A program made the translations under genes and the position numbers. A DNA stretch of 50,867 bases from Candidatus Thiomargarita nelsonii. Its GTDB lineage: Bacteria; Pseudomonadota; Gammaproteobacteria; Beggiatoales; Beggiatoaceae. The notes under the pieces were generated by a model. That model was not told the DNA's origin. It saw only the letters and a program-made list of their open reading frames with translations, and did no database searches. This document shows, one piece after another, positions 42,661-50,867 of this stretch. Position 1 is the first letter of the stretch; each line of letters begins with the position of its first letter. The stretch covers positions 1 through 50,867 of the forward strand of contig JSZA02000038.1 of NCBI GenBank assembly GCA_000785145.2. The letters run 5' to 3'.

Positions 42661-44184
42661 ATGAGCAAAATTCAGCAAACGTCTATTGAAGAAATAGATT
42701 TCTTAACCCAAAAATGCAAAAAGTTAACGGAAGGTGAAATAACGGAATCTTCACAACTTTTTTCTAATCACTATGGTTTTTATAGTAAATTTTCTCCGAT
42801 TCGCCCAGGAGAGCGCATTAGGATGGGCAAAGCACATTATAGAAAGCTTAAAAATCTCAATCATTGTTATGTTGCTTTTGCTAAATATCAGGGCAAGATC
42901 ATAGGGCAAGCGTATTACATCAAAAAATCGCTTTCCAATGGCTTGGGCGCATGGGTGACTCAGCTTGTTGTACATTCTGATTACCGAAAGATTGGTATTG
43001 CTAAAACACTGTTACATTCAATCTGGGGATTCTCTGACTATGCTGCTTGGGGACTGGCAACTGCTAACCCCCTAACAATTAAGGCACTTGAGTCAGTCAC
43101 TTTTAGAAAAGTCAATCTTGAATCGCTGAAAGAGAATCAGCAGACTCTGATTGAATTAGCACAAGAGGTAGAATTTATAGACTCTTCCAGATTTTCATTT
43201 CAAGAAAAAACACTGCTTGCCTTTACTAATTTTTTTCCAGATTATCAACAATTGAAAGGGCAGATAGATAATAATATAGAATCTATTTTTAATTTAAGCG
43301 AACTAAAAGCGGGCTATGAGTGGATCGCATTCACATTCAAAACTCAGAAATTTTCCGCACCATTTCATAAAAAATTTGAAATGCTTTTAAATATCTCTGA
43401 ACATATTGTTAAGAATGCCTACTCACGAATGAAAAGGAAAAATCAGGCATGGTCACAACATGCCTCCAAAGAAATAGATTATATTTTGGAAAAAGTCAGC
43501 GTCAATAAAGACTCGTTTATTGCTGATTTTGGTTGTGGTGATGGTCGTCATTTAAAGGCACTCCATTCAAGAGGTTTTTACCAGATTGCGGGATATGAAT
43601 TTTATGAATCAATCATCAGTGATGCCGAAAAAAGTTTGAATATTGAATTACAAGATTGCCGAACTATTGATTTAAAGGAAAGCTGTGACTTAATTCTTTG
43701 TTTGTATGATGTGGTGGGTTCTTTTGGGGTTAATCAAGAGAATATTAAAATTATTACATCAATCTATCACTCATTAAAGAAAAATGGTATGGCTGTCATT
43801 TCAGTTTTAAATCGAGAACTGACTGAATATATTGCTATCCACGCCGGAAATGTACTTAAAGAACCAAACAAGCTTTTAGCACTGCCAGCAAGCAATATCA
43901 TGCAATCATCGGGTAATATTTTTAACCCCAAGTATTTTATGCTTGATGTTGATACGGGGGTGGTTTATAGAAAAGAACGATTTTTTGATGAAGGAAAACT
44001 TAATGCAGAATACTTGATTAGAGATAAAAGATATGCACGCTCGGAGTTCATTGCATTACTTGAACAAATCGGATTGAAAGTGATTGATAGTCGTTATGTA
44101 CAATCAGGAAAATGGGATGCTCCTCTTTTTTCAACTGATGAAAAAGCTAAAGAAATATTAGTCATTGTTGAAAAGGTATTTTGA
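42661..44184 (+). CDS. GNAT acetyltransferase fused to a SAM methyltransferase
   Basis: 507 residues from ATG 42661. The N-terminal half (about 35-150) has GNAT features: YVAFAKYQGKIIGQAYYI, then WVTQLVVHSDYRKIGIAKTLL, the acetyl-CoA-binding V..ly.R..G.g..Ll pattern. The C-terminal half (about 265-507) is a class I methyltransferase with IADFGCGDGRHLKALHSRGF (SAM loop) and CDLILCLYDVVGSFG. Such fusions are uncommon and the substrate is unknown; a small-molecule or peptide modification is possible. An upstream frame from 42460 is repeat-derived and is not included. It is isolated between two CHAT remnants, so it may have travelled with them. Confidence 0.8.
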   Translation: MSKIQQTSIEEIDFLTQKCKKLTEGEITESSQLFSNHYGFYSKFSPIRPGERIRMGKAHYRKLKNLNHCYVAFAKYQGKIIGQAYYIKKSLSNGLGAWVTQLVVHSDYRKIGIAKTLLHSIWGFSDYAAWGLATANPLTIKALESVTFRKVNLESLKENQQTLIELAQEVEFIDSSRFSFQEKTLLAFTNFFPDYQQLKGQIDNNIESIFNLSELKAGYEWIAFTFKTQKFSAPFHKKFEMLLNISEHIVKNAYSRMKRKNQAWSQHASKEIDYILEKVSVNKDSFIADFGCGDGRHLKALHSRGFYQIAGYEFYESIISDAEKSLNIELQDCRTIDLKESCDLILCLYDVVGSFGVNQENIKIITSIYHSLKKNGMAVISVLNRELTEYIAIHAGNVLKEPNKLLALPASNIMQSSGNIFNPKYFMLDVDTGVVYRKERFFDEGKLNAEYLIRDKRYARSEFIALLEQIGLKVIDSRYVQSGKWDAPLFSTDEKAKEILVIVEKVF

Positions 44185-44235
44185 CGGGTAGGAGTCCAAA
44201 ACACTGCCACACCCACGAATCTACGGTTTCAAAAA

Positions 44236-44472
44236 TCGCTCTCCCTTTGTTATCGGCATGTGAAACGGGCTTGGGAGATGCTGTCAGTGGCGAAGGCGTG
44301 ATGGGATTGCCTTATGCGCTCTTAGAATTTATCAAGACTTTTTTTGTCAAACTCAAGGCGGGCGTGCCACAGGTGGAAGCCTTGACAGCTCCTCCCGCGA
44401 GAATTTATTGAAAAGGGCGGCGCCTATAGTAAACCTAAATATTGGGCGGCGTTTGTCTTGTATGGTATTTAA
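44236..44472 (+). pseudogene. CHAT C-terminal remnant
   Basis: Encodes ALPLLSACETGLGDAVSGEG and GLPYAL, then a deletion to EFIKTFFVKLKAGVPQVEALTA, and the tail KGGAYSKPKYWAAFVLYGI in the next frame. It shares the CTCCTCCCGCGA change (frame break after EALTA) with the gene at 44609, so the two are copies of one another. Confidence 0.85.
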
Positions 44473-44484
44473 AGCACGTCACAG

Positions 44485-44516
44485 AAATCCTATTTCTTGA
44501 AGAAATAGGATTTTTA
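44485..44516 (+). terminator. Hairpin downstream of CHAT remnant
   Basis: AAATCCTATTTCTT and AAGAAATAGGATTT followed by TTT, after a conserved GCACGTCACAG. The same structure follows the CHAT gene ending at 48873, so it is probably the native terminator of these genes. Confidence 0.65.
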
Positions 44517-44608
44517 AGACACTCTGCCATACAACTTTTGGCAAATTGGGTTTATTCGTTGTTTCACATTAGCTGTACTAAACTGATAACTAATAGGCAT
44601 AAATAACA

Positions 44609-46993
44609 ATGAAATTAAAAATATTTATCTTGAGTTTGGTTTTAATCACCTTATGTTCCCCTGATTTATTGTTTGCCCAAGCTCCCTCGCTATCGCCAGG
44701 GCAAGAAGAACAGCTCAAATTGGCTAAAACTTATAACAGTCAAGTTGTCCAATATTATCAACAAGGACTTTTTAAAAAAGCCCTGCCCTTTGCCGAAAAA
44801 GCTTGGAAGAAAAGAAAGGAAATCCTCGGAGAAAAGCACTCTGACACGCTCACCAGCCTAAATAATTTGGCTATTATTTACAAGAATTTAGGCCGCTTAT
44901 CCGAGGCTTTGTCTTTGCATGAAAAAGCCTACCGTCTTAGAAAAGATGTGTCAGGAGAAAAGCACCCTGAGACGCTCACCAGCTTAAATAATTTAGCTGT
45001 TATTTACCTAAATTTAGGCCGCTTACCCGAGGCATTGCCTTTGTTTGAAAAAGGCTATCGTCTTCGATCCGAGATATTAGGAGAAAAGCACCCTGACACG
45101 CTCTTAAGCCTAAATAATTTGGCTGTGATTTACATAAAATTAGGCCGCTTATCCGAGTCATTGCCTTTGTTAGAAAAAGCCTACCGTCTTTCTAAAGAAA
45201 AATTAGGAGAAAAGCACCCTCTCACACTCTTCATAATTAATAATTTCCATTCAATTTACAACAAGTTAGGACGCTTAAAAGCGGCATTAACTTGGTCTAA
45301 AAAAGGCTACCGTCTGAGAAAAAAAGTGTTAGGAGAAAAGCACCCTGACACGCTCTATAGCCTGAAAGATTTAGCGACTGGTCATATCAAACAAGGCAAC
45401 ACCCATCAAGCCATTCAAAATCTTGAAACCTTTGTGACAGGCGTGGAAAGTTTACGAAGCAGCGACTTATCAGCCGAAAACCGCCGTTCTTTGTTTAAAC
45501 AGCGGGTAGAAGGCTACTTTTTGCTTTCCAAACTCTACGCAGAACAATCTCGCCCCCAAGACGCTTTCCGCTTAGCCGAAATGAGTAAAGCCCGTACTTT
45601 ACTCGAATCTATGGCGGCCAAAATCGCGGCACAACAAAGTGGACTCACTACCGCCGAACAAAAACAACTACAAGGCTACGAAACCCGTATAGCATCCTTA
45701 AACCATCGTATTGCCAAAGCCTTGAAAGAAAATCGCATTGATGAGCGAGTTCGCTTAGAAACCGATAAAAACCAAATGCTTAGCCAACTAGCGACGTTTG
45801 AAGATAAGCTCAAAGCCAAATATCCCAAATATGCTCAACTCAGCAAAGTGCAAATGATTGGTGCAGCCGAGGGTGCGACATTATTGCCAGCAAAAGCCGT
45901 GTTTATCAGTTATCTGACTATTGAAAATAGCGTGTTAGCCTTCACCCTACAAGCCAACGGTCAGATCACCGCCCACAACTTAGGAGTAATCCCCTCACTC
46001 AAAAAAGACTTGGAAACCTACCGTCACCAGATGGCACGAGGGCGAGGTAGAGTGCTTTATGTCAAGAAAAAAGATACCCAAAAGCTCAGTCGTACACTGG
46101 GAAAACGTCTATTAGAGCCACTCAAAGACATCATTAAGGATAAACAACAATGGATTATCTCACCCTCTGGTCCCTTAGCGTTTATCCCATTTGAGACACT
46201 ACGTTTTGAGGGAGAAAAAGAGCCCGTGATTGTCCAACATCAAATCAGCTACGTGCAATCGCTGTCCGTCTTAGCCATGCTGCAAGAGCGCGACAAAGCT
46301 TACAAAAACCTCAAAAGACGAGGCAGCTTATTTGCGATGGGTGCGCCGATTTATCAAAACCTTGATGCCACCAAACAACCCACCGAGATCGATTTTAAAA
46401 TGGCCGACAGAATGGTGCGTGGCGGCGGTGATTATGTCCGTGCGTTTAGGCAACTTGACCAAAAATGGCAAAATTTACCCGGCACCGAAAAAGAACTTGA
46501 ACAATTAAACAATCTCTTTTTCTTAAAAAAACACCACTCGCGCATCTTTAAACAAGCCGATGCCACCGAAGCCAATTTACAACGATTTAATCGAGCAGGG
46601 CTCCTAGCCAAATACCGTTATTTAGTTTTTTCGGTACATGGCTATCTGAGCCCACAAGTGCCCGCATTATCGGCGCTCGTGTTGGGACAAGTCAACAATC
46701 CAGAGGGCATTGATGGTTATGTCACCGCTTCCGAATGGGCGGGCTATAATTTAAAGAGTGATTTAATGGTATTATCAGCGTGTGAAACGGGCTTGGGAGA
46801 TGCTGTCAGTGGCGAAGGGGTGATGGGATTGCCTTATGCGCTCTATGTGGCGGGTAATAAAAATACTATACTTACTTTGTGGTCGATTTCAGATGAAGTG
46901 ACGGTAGAATTTATCAAGACTTTTTTTATCAAACTCAAGGCGGGCGTGCCACAGGTGGAAGCCTTGACGGCTCCTCCCGCGAGAATTTATTAA
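44609..46993 (+). CDS. Secreted TPR-CHAT protein 1, C-terminus frameshifted
   Basis: 794 residues. Signal peptide about 1-25 (cleavage after FAQA), about five kinesin-light-chain-type TPRs of 42 residues (LGEKHPDTL...LNNLAVIY.LGRL.EALPL), a helical linker (SSDLSAENRRSLFKQRVEGYF) and a CHAT caspase-like domain from about 420 with His677 (VFSVHGYLSP) and Cys725 (LSACETGLGD), the catalytic pair. After EALTA the frame differs from the paralogue (PPARIY stop); KKGGAYSNPKYWAAFVLYGI follows in another frame, so the conserved C-terminal strand is lost. TPRs probably bind a partner that controls the protease. A role outside the cytoplasm follows from the signal peptide; TPR-CHAT of type III-E CRISPR is only a distant relative. 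Confidence 0.87.
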   Translation: MKLKIFILSLVLITLCSPDLLFAQAPSLSPGQEEQLKLAKTYNSQVVQYYQQGLFKKALPFAEKAWKKRKEILGEKHSDTLTSLNNLAIIYKNLGRLSEALSLHEKAYRLRKDVSGEKHPETLTSLNNLAVIYLNLGRLPEALPLFEKGYRLRSEILGEKHPDTLLSLNNLAVIYIKLGRLSESLPLLEKAYRLSKEKLGEKHPLTLFIINNFHSIYNKLGRLKAALTWSKKGYRLRKKVLGEKHPDTLYSLKDLATGHIKQGNTHQAIQNLETFVTGVESLRSSDLSAENRRSLFKQRVEGYFLLSKLYAEQSRPQDAFRLAEMSKARTLLESMAAKIAAQQSGLTTAEQKQLQGYETRIASLNHRIAKALKENRIDERVRLETDKNQMLSQLATFEDKLKAKYPKYAQLSKVQMIGAAEGATLLPAKAVFISYLTIENSVLAFTLQANGQITAHNLGVIPSLKKDLETYRHQMARGRGRVLYVKKKDTQKLSRTLGKRLLEPLKDIIKDKQQWIISPSGPLAFIPFETLRFEGEKEPVIVQHQISYVQSLSVLAMLQERDKAYKNLKRRGSLFAMGAPIYQNLDATKQPTEIDFKMADRMVRGGGDYVRAFRQLDQKWQNLPGTEKELEQLNNLFFLKKHHSRIFKQADATEANLQRFNRAGLLAKYRYLVFSVHGYLSPQVPALSALVLGQVNNPEGIDGYVTASEWAGYNLKSDLMVLSACETGLGDAVSGEGVMGLPYALYVAGNKNTILTLWSISDEVTVEFIKTFFIKLKAGVPQVEALTAPPARIY

Positions 46994-47157
46994 AAAGGGG
47001 GGCGCCTATAGTAATCCTAAGTATTGGGCGGCGTTTGTCTTGTATGGTATTTAAAGCGCGTCACAGAAATCGTCCAAAATAAATTTTGGACTCCTGAGTC
47101 TGGAGTTCAAGATTTATCTTGGACGTCTCGTTAGTCAACTAATAGGAACAAATAACA
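46994..47157. other. Gap between CHAT genes 1 and 2
   Basis: Begins with the out-of-frame C-terminal codons of CHAT protein 1, then the GCGCGTCACAGAAATC start of the usual terminator. The terminator stem is replaced by GTCCAAAAT/ATTTTGGAC (47072-47091) and TTCAAGAT/ATCTTGGAC (47106-47124) hairpins. The leader CTAATAGGAACAAATAACA precedes the next gene. Confidence 0.75.
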
Positions 47158-48873
47158 ATGAAATTAAAAAGATTTATCTTGAGTTTAGTTTTAATCACCT
47201 TATGTGCCCATGCCCAAGCGCTATCGCTATCGGCTGAGCAAGAAGAGCAGCTCAAATTGGCTGAAACTTATAGCAGCCAAGTTGAGCAATATTATCAACA
47301 AGGACTTTCTAAAAAAGCCCTGCCCTTAGCCGAAAAAGCTTTCCACATCAGAAAGGAAATCCTCGGAGAAAAGCACCCTGACACGCTCAGCGCTCTGACT
47401 AATTTGTCACTGATTTACAATACGTTATATATACACGATGCTTTACCTTTATTAAAAAAAGGCTACCGTCTTAGAAAAGAAGTGTTAGGAGAAAAGCACC
47501 CTGACACGCTCAATAGCCTAAGTCATTTAGCTTATGCCTATATCAAACGAGGCAAGATTAATCAAGCCATTAAACACTATGAAACCTTTGTGACAACTGT
47601 GGAAAGTAGTGACATATCAGCCGAAAAGCTTAAAGAGTGGGCACACAATTACTTTTTGCTTTCATCACTGTACACGGCTCTGTCTCGCCCCCAAGACGCT
47701 TTCCAACTAGCAGAAAATCGCTCCGCCCATACTTTCAGCGAAACACAAATCATCACAGCCAACGACGGCGCGACATTATTGCCAGCCGATGCCGTGTTTA
47801 TCAGCTATCTGACTCATAAAAATGAAGTGTTAGCCTTTACTCTACAAGCCAACGGTAGTCTCACCGCGCACAGCTTAGGAAAAATCCCTTCACTCAAAGA
47901 CGATAAAAAAGACACCCAAAAGTTCAGTCGTACACTGGGAAAACGTCTATTAGAGCCACTCAAAGACATCATTAAGGATAAACAACAATGGATTATCTCA
48001 CCCTCTGGCGCTTTAGCGTTTATCCCATTTGAGACATTGCGTTTTGAGGGAGAAAAAGAGCCAGTGATTGTCCAACACCAAATCAGCTATGTGCAATCGC
48101 TGTCCGTCTTGGCTATGCTGCAAGAGCGCGACAAAGCTTACAAAAACCTGAAAAGACGGGGCAGCTTATTTGCGATGGGTGCGCCGATTTATGAAGGCGT
48201 TGATAACACCAAACTACCCACTGAGGCTGATATAGTGCATAGTGGCTCCGATTCAGCCCATGCGCTAAGACAACTTAACTTGAAATGGAAAAATTTACCC
48301 GGTGCCGAAAAAGAACTTGAACAATTAAGCAATCTCTTTTTCTTAAAAAAACACCACTCGCGCATCTTTAAACAAGCCGATGCCACCGAAGCCAATTTAC
48401 AACGATTCAATAGATCAGGGCTCCTAGCCAAATACCGTTATTTAGTCTTTTCGGCACATGGCTACCTGAGCCCACAAGTGCCAGAATTATCAGCCATCGT
48501 GTTGGGACAAGTCAACAATCCAGAGGGCATTGATGGTTATATCACCGCTGGCGAATGGGCAGGCTATAATTTAAAAAGTGATTTGATAGTGTTATCAGGG
48601 TGTGAAACGGGCTTGGGAGATGCTGTCAGTGGCGAAGGCGTGATGGGATTGCCTTATGCGCTGTATGTGGCGGGTAATAAAAATACTATTCTCACTTTGT
48701 GGTCGATTTCAGATGATGTGACAGTAGAATTTATCAAGACTTTTTTTATTAAACTCAAGGCGGGCGTGCCACAGGTGGAAGCCTTGACGGCGACTAAACG
48801 GGAATTTATTAAAAAGGGCGGCGCCTATAGTAATCCTAAGTATTGGGCGGCGTTTGTCTTGTATGGTATTTAA
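47158..48873 (+). CDS. Secreted TPR-CHAT protein 2
   Basis: 571 residues. Signal peptide about 1-21 (LCAHAQA), only two to three TPRs, a shortened linker, and an intact CHAT domain with His434 (VFSAHGYLSP) and Cys482 (LSGCETGLGD). The C-terminus (YWAAFVLYGI) is the family's conserved last strand. About 35 codons before the CHAT core present in paralogue 1 (the MARGRGRVLYV region) are missing. The last 250 residues are almost identical to paralogue 1, whereas TPR numbers differ, pointing to recent duplication with recombination in the repeats. Likely the one complete active CHAT protease in this window. Confidence 0.88.
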   Translation: MKLKRFILSLVLITLCAHAQALSLSAEQEEQLKLAETYSSQVEQYYQQGLSKKALPLAEKAFHIRKEILGEKHPDTLSALTNLSLIYNTLYIHDALPLLKKGYRLRKEVLGEKHPDTLNSLSHLAYAYIKRGKINQAIKHYETFVTTVESSDISAEKLKEWAHNYFLLSSLYTALSRPQDAFQLAENRSAHTFSETQIITANDGATLLPADAVFISYLTHKNEVLAFTLQANGSLTAHSLGKIPSLKDDKKDTQKFSRTLGKRLLEPLKDIIKDKQQWIISPSGALAFIPFETLRFEGEKEPVIVQHQISYVQSLSVLAMLQERDKAYKNLKRRGSLFAMGAPIYEGVDNTKLPTEADIVHSGSDSAHALRQLNLKWKNLPGAEKELEQLSNLFFLKKHHSRIFKQADATEANLQRFNRSGLLAKYRYLVFSAHGYLSPQVPELSAIVLGQVNNPEGIDGYITAGEWAGYNLKSDLIVLSGCETGLGDAVSGEGVMGLPYALYVAGNKNTILTLWSISDDVTVEFIKTFFIKLKAGVPQVEALTATKREFIKKGGAYSNPKYWAAFVLYGI

Positions 48874-48887
48874 AGCGCGTCACAGAA

Positions 48888-48944
48888 ATCCTATTTTTTT
48901 AAAAAATCGGATTAAATCCTATTTCTTGAAGAAATAGGATTTTT
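48888..48944 (+). terminator. Double hairpin after TPR-CHAT gene 2
   Basis: AATCCTATTTTTTT/AAAAAATCGGATT followed by AAATCCTATTTCTT/AAGAAATAGGATTTTT. The second has a short T-run. Confidence 0.7.
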
Positions 48945-48979
48945 AAGATACTCTGTTTTGGACTCCTGAGCTTTTTGGA

Positions 48980-49085
48980 GTCCAAGATTTATCTTGGACG
49001 CCTCGTCCAAAATAAATTTTGGACTCCTAAGCTTTTCTCGTTTCTCGTTCCCACGCTCGGCGTGGGAATGCCTGCTTGGACGCGG
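48980..49085. repeat. Two dispersed hairpins and half of the CGTTCCCACGCTC palindrome
   Basis: GTCCAAGAT...ATCTTGGAC at 48980-48999 and GTCCAAAAT...ATTTTGGAC at 49005-49024 lie back to back; CTCGTTCCCACGCTCGGCG with GTGGGAATGCC follows at about 49042-49068. Confidence 0.85.
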
Positions 49086-49121
49086 AGCAACTGCAAACGT
49101 AACTAATAGGCATAAATAACA

Positions 49122-50867
49122 ATGAAATTAAAAAGATTTATCTTGAGTTTGGTTTTAATCACCTTATGTTCCCATGCCCAAGCGCTATCGGCTGAGCAAG
49201 AAGAGCAGTTCAAATTGCTTAATAATTATATGGGACAATCTCTCCAATATTCTGAACAAGGACTTTTTAAAGAAGCCCTGCCCTTTGCCGAAAAATCTTT
49301 CCAGCTCACAAAAGAAATGTTCGGAGAAATGCACGATTACACGCTCGTCACAATGGGCAACTTATATTTAATTTACATGAAGTTAGGCAAGCTGAATGAG
49401 GCATTGTCTTTGTCTGAAAAACACTACCGTCTTTCTAAAGAGAAATTCGGAGAAAAACACCCTAACACGCTCGCCAGCGGGAAGATTCTGGCTATGATTT
49501 ACCAAGGCTTAGGCCGCTTATCCGAGGCATTGTCTTTGTTAGAAACAACCTACCGTCTTTCTAAAGAAGAGTTAGGAGAAAAGCACACTTTAACGCTCAG
49601 CAGCCTCAATAATTTGGCTGGTATTTACGAGGACTTAGGCCGCTTATCCGAGGCTTTGCCTTTGTATGAAAAAAGCTATCGTCTTTTTTCTGAGGTGTTA
49701 GGAGAAAAGCACACTTTAACGCTCACCAGCCTCAATAATTTGGCTTTGATTTACCAAGACTTAGGCCGCTTATCCGAGGCTTTGCCTTTGTTAGAAAAAG
49801 GCTACCGTCTTTTTTCTGAGGTGTTAGGAGAAAAGCACCCTGAAACGCTCAACAGCCTCAATAATTTGGCTGGTATTTACCAAGACTTAGGCCGCTTATC
49901 CGAGGCTTTGCCTTTGTTTGAAAAAGGCTACCGTCTTTTTTCTGAGGTGTTAGGAGAAAAGCACCCTTCCACGCTCACCAGCCTCAATAATTTGGCTGGT
50001 ATTTACCAAGACTTAGGCCGCTTATCCGAGGCATTGCCTTTGTATGAAAAAGGCTACCGCCTTTCTAAAGAAGTGTTAGGAGAAAAGCACCCTGATACGC
50101 TCACTAGCCTAAATAATTTGGCTGTGATTTACCGAGACTTAGGCCGCTTATCCGAGGCATTGCCTTTGTTTGAAAAAGGCTACCGTCTTTATAAAGAAAA
50201 ATTAGGAGAAAAGCACCCTGATACGCTCACCAGTCTAAATAATTTGGCTTCGATTTACCAAGACTTAGGCCGCTTATCCGAGGCATTGCCTTTGTATGAA
50301 AAAGGCTACCGTCTTTCTAAAGAAAAATTAGGAGAAAAGCACCCTAATACGCTCACTAGCCTAAATAATTTAGCAGTAATTTACAGAGGCTTAGGCCGCA
50401 TATCCGATACATTGCCTTTGTTAGAAAAAGGCTACCGTCTTAAAAAAGAAGTGTTAGGAGAAAAGCACCCTTTAACGCTCGCCAGCCTAAATAATTTGGC
50501 TAATATTTACCAAGACTTAGGCCGCTTATCCGAGGCATTGCCTTTGTTTGAAAAAGGCTACCGTCTTTCTAAAGAGGTGTTAGGAGAAAAGCACCCTGAA
50601 ACGCTCAACAGCATAAATAATTTGGCTGTGATTTACAAAAAGTTAGAACGCTTAAACCGGGCATTAACTTGGTCTAAAAAAGGCTATCGTCTTACAAAAG
50701 AAGTGTTAGGAGAAAAGCACCCTTTAACGCTCACCAGCATAAATAATTTGGCTGCCATTTACAAACACAAAGGCCACTTATCTGAGGCATTGCCTTTGCA
50801 TGAAAAAGCCTACCATCTTCGATCCGAGATATTAGGAAAAAAGCACCCTGACACGCTCTTTAGCCTG
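49122..50867 (+). CDS. Secreted TPR protein (TPR-CHAT 3), truncated by window end
   Basis: 582 codons, open to the last base. The leader MKLKRFILSLVLITLCSHAQA is the same as in TPR-CHAT 2, followed by about 13 TPRs of exactly 42 residues (126 bp), many nearly identical (LSEALPLFEKGYRL, LGEKHPDTLTSLNNLA.IYQDL). This is more than twice the TPR number of paralogue 1. A CHAT domain probably follows outside the window, but this cannot be seen. The start is the ATG at 49122, after the CTAATAGGCATAAATAACA leader shared with gene 1. High identity between units suggests ongoing repeat expansion. Confidence 0.88.
   Translation, partial: MKLKRFILSLVLITLCSHAQALSAEQEEQFKLLNNYMGQSLQYSEQGLFKEALPFAEKSFQLTKEMFGEMHDYTLVTMGNLYLIYMKLGKLNEALSLSEKHYRLSKEKFGEKHPNTLASGKILAMIYQGLGRLSEALSLLETTYRLSKEELGEKHTLTLSSLNNLAGIYEDLGRLSEALPLYEKSYRLFSEVLGEKHTLTLTSLNNLALIYQDLGRLSEALPLLEKGYRLFSEVLGEKHPETLNSLNNLAGIYQDLGRLSEALPLFEKGYRLFSEVLGEKHPSTLTSLNNLAGIYQDLGRLSEALPLYEKGYRLSKEVLGEKHPDTLTSLNNLAVIYRDLGRLSEALPLFEKGYRLYKEKLGEKHPDTLTSLNNLASIYQDLGRLSEALPLYEKGYRLSKEKLGEKHPNTLTSLNNLAVIYRGLGRISDTLPLLEKGYRLKKEVLGEKHPLTLASLNNLANIYQDLGRLSEALPLFEKGYRLSKEVLGEKHPETLNSINNLAVIYKKLERLNRALTWSKKGYRLTKEVLGEKHPLTLTSINNLAAIYKHKGHLSEALPLHEKAYHLRSEILGKKHPDTLFSL

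Noticed and set aside
44609..48873. Type III-E CRISPR (Craspase) TPR-CHAT
   Set aside because: No gRAMP/Cas7-11 gene or repeat array is present, and these proteins have signal peptides.

Overview
The window looks like accessory-rich chromosome from a large sulfur-oxidising gammaproteobacterium of the Beggiatoa/Thiomargarita/Thioploca group (Thiotrichales). The indications are a Sox thiosulfate-oxidation cluster (porin, fused SoxX-SoxA, SoxY, SoxZ, SoxB, with no soxCD here), multi-PAS sensor kinases, several TPR-CHAT proteins, IS607/TnpB elements and a very heavy load of small palindromic repeats. This assignment is inference from gene content; there is no rRNA or other phylogenetic marker to settle it, and no tRNA gene was recognised.

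Layout. 0.1-4.9 kb (minus): two membrane histidine kinases, one a hybrid with a receiver domain. 5.4-6.5 kb: a decayed AAA-ATPase/PD-(D/E)XK gene whose intact paralogue lies at 12.75-14.3 kb. 7.1-12.2 kb (plus): OprO/P-type porin and soxXA-soxY-soxZ-soxB. 12.2-16.1 kb: a MITE-split DUF302 gene, the AAA protein, and a PP2C phosphatase/VWA pair. 16.2-20.5 kb: a graveyard of gene remnants (formylglycine-enzyme-like, XisI, TPR/CHAT, DNA adenine methylase) around an EEP-family phosphoesterase, a lipoprotein and a 50-residue gene. 21.1-24.7 kb: metH, whose 3' end is part of a 234-bp triplication. 24.9-33.2 kb: two copies of an Rpn-type nuclease gene (one internally deleted, one split by an IS607-type element), a partial HicB, an EttA-CHAT chimera, a LamG protein and a three-gene operon read here as a toxin-antitoxin-chaperone (TAC) module. 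33.4-36.6 kb: an excisionase-like HTH gene, a frameshifted KilA-N gene and ettA. 37.3-41.8 kb: a type I restriction-modification locus (hsdM, hsdS, a REP-associated transposase, and an hsdR cut off just before its nuclease motif). 41.8-50.9 kb: CHAT debris, a GNAT-methyltransferase fusion, and three tandem TPR-CHAT paralogues, the last running off the window.

The most interesting module is the operon at 28717-27362 (minus): an ADP-ribosyltransferase-like toxin candidate, a 100-residue antitoxin candidate and a SecB-like chaperone. Its order and content resemble the CmdTAC anti-phage system. It is bracketed by direct repeats made of the 3' end and terminator of the neighbouring LamG gene.

The second theme is repeat biology. 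One MITE family has CAATGCCATTAAG-type terminal inverted repeats and 11-bp target duplications, yet its members carry unrelated palindromic interiors. More than twenty copies of a 20-22 bp hairpin (GTCCAAGAT/ATCTTGGAC and variants) show compensatory changes in the two arms. At least four deletions or fusions have junctions in short direct repeats. Together these have broken or chimerised more than ten genes in 50 kb, so many open frames here are remnants.
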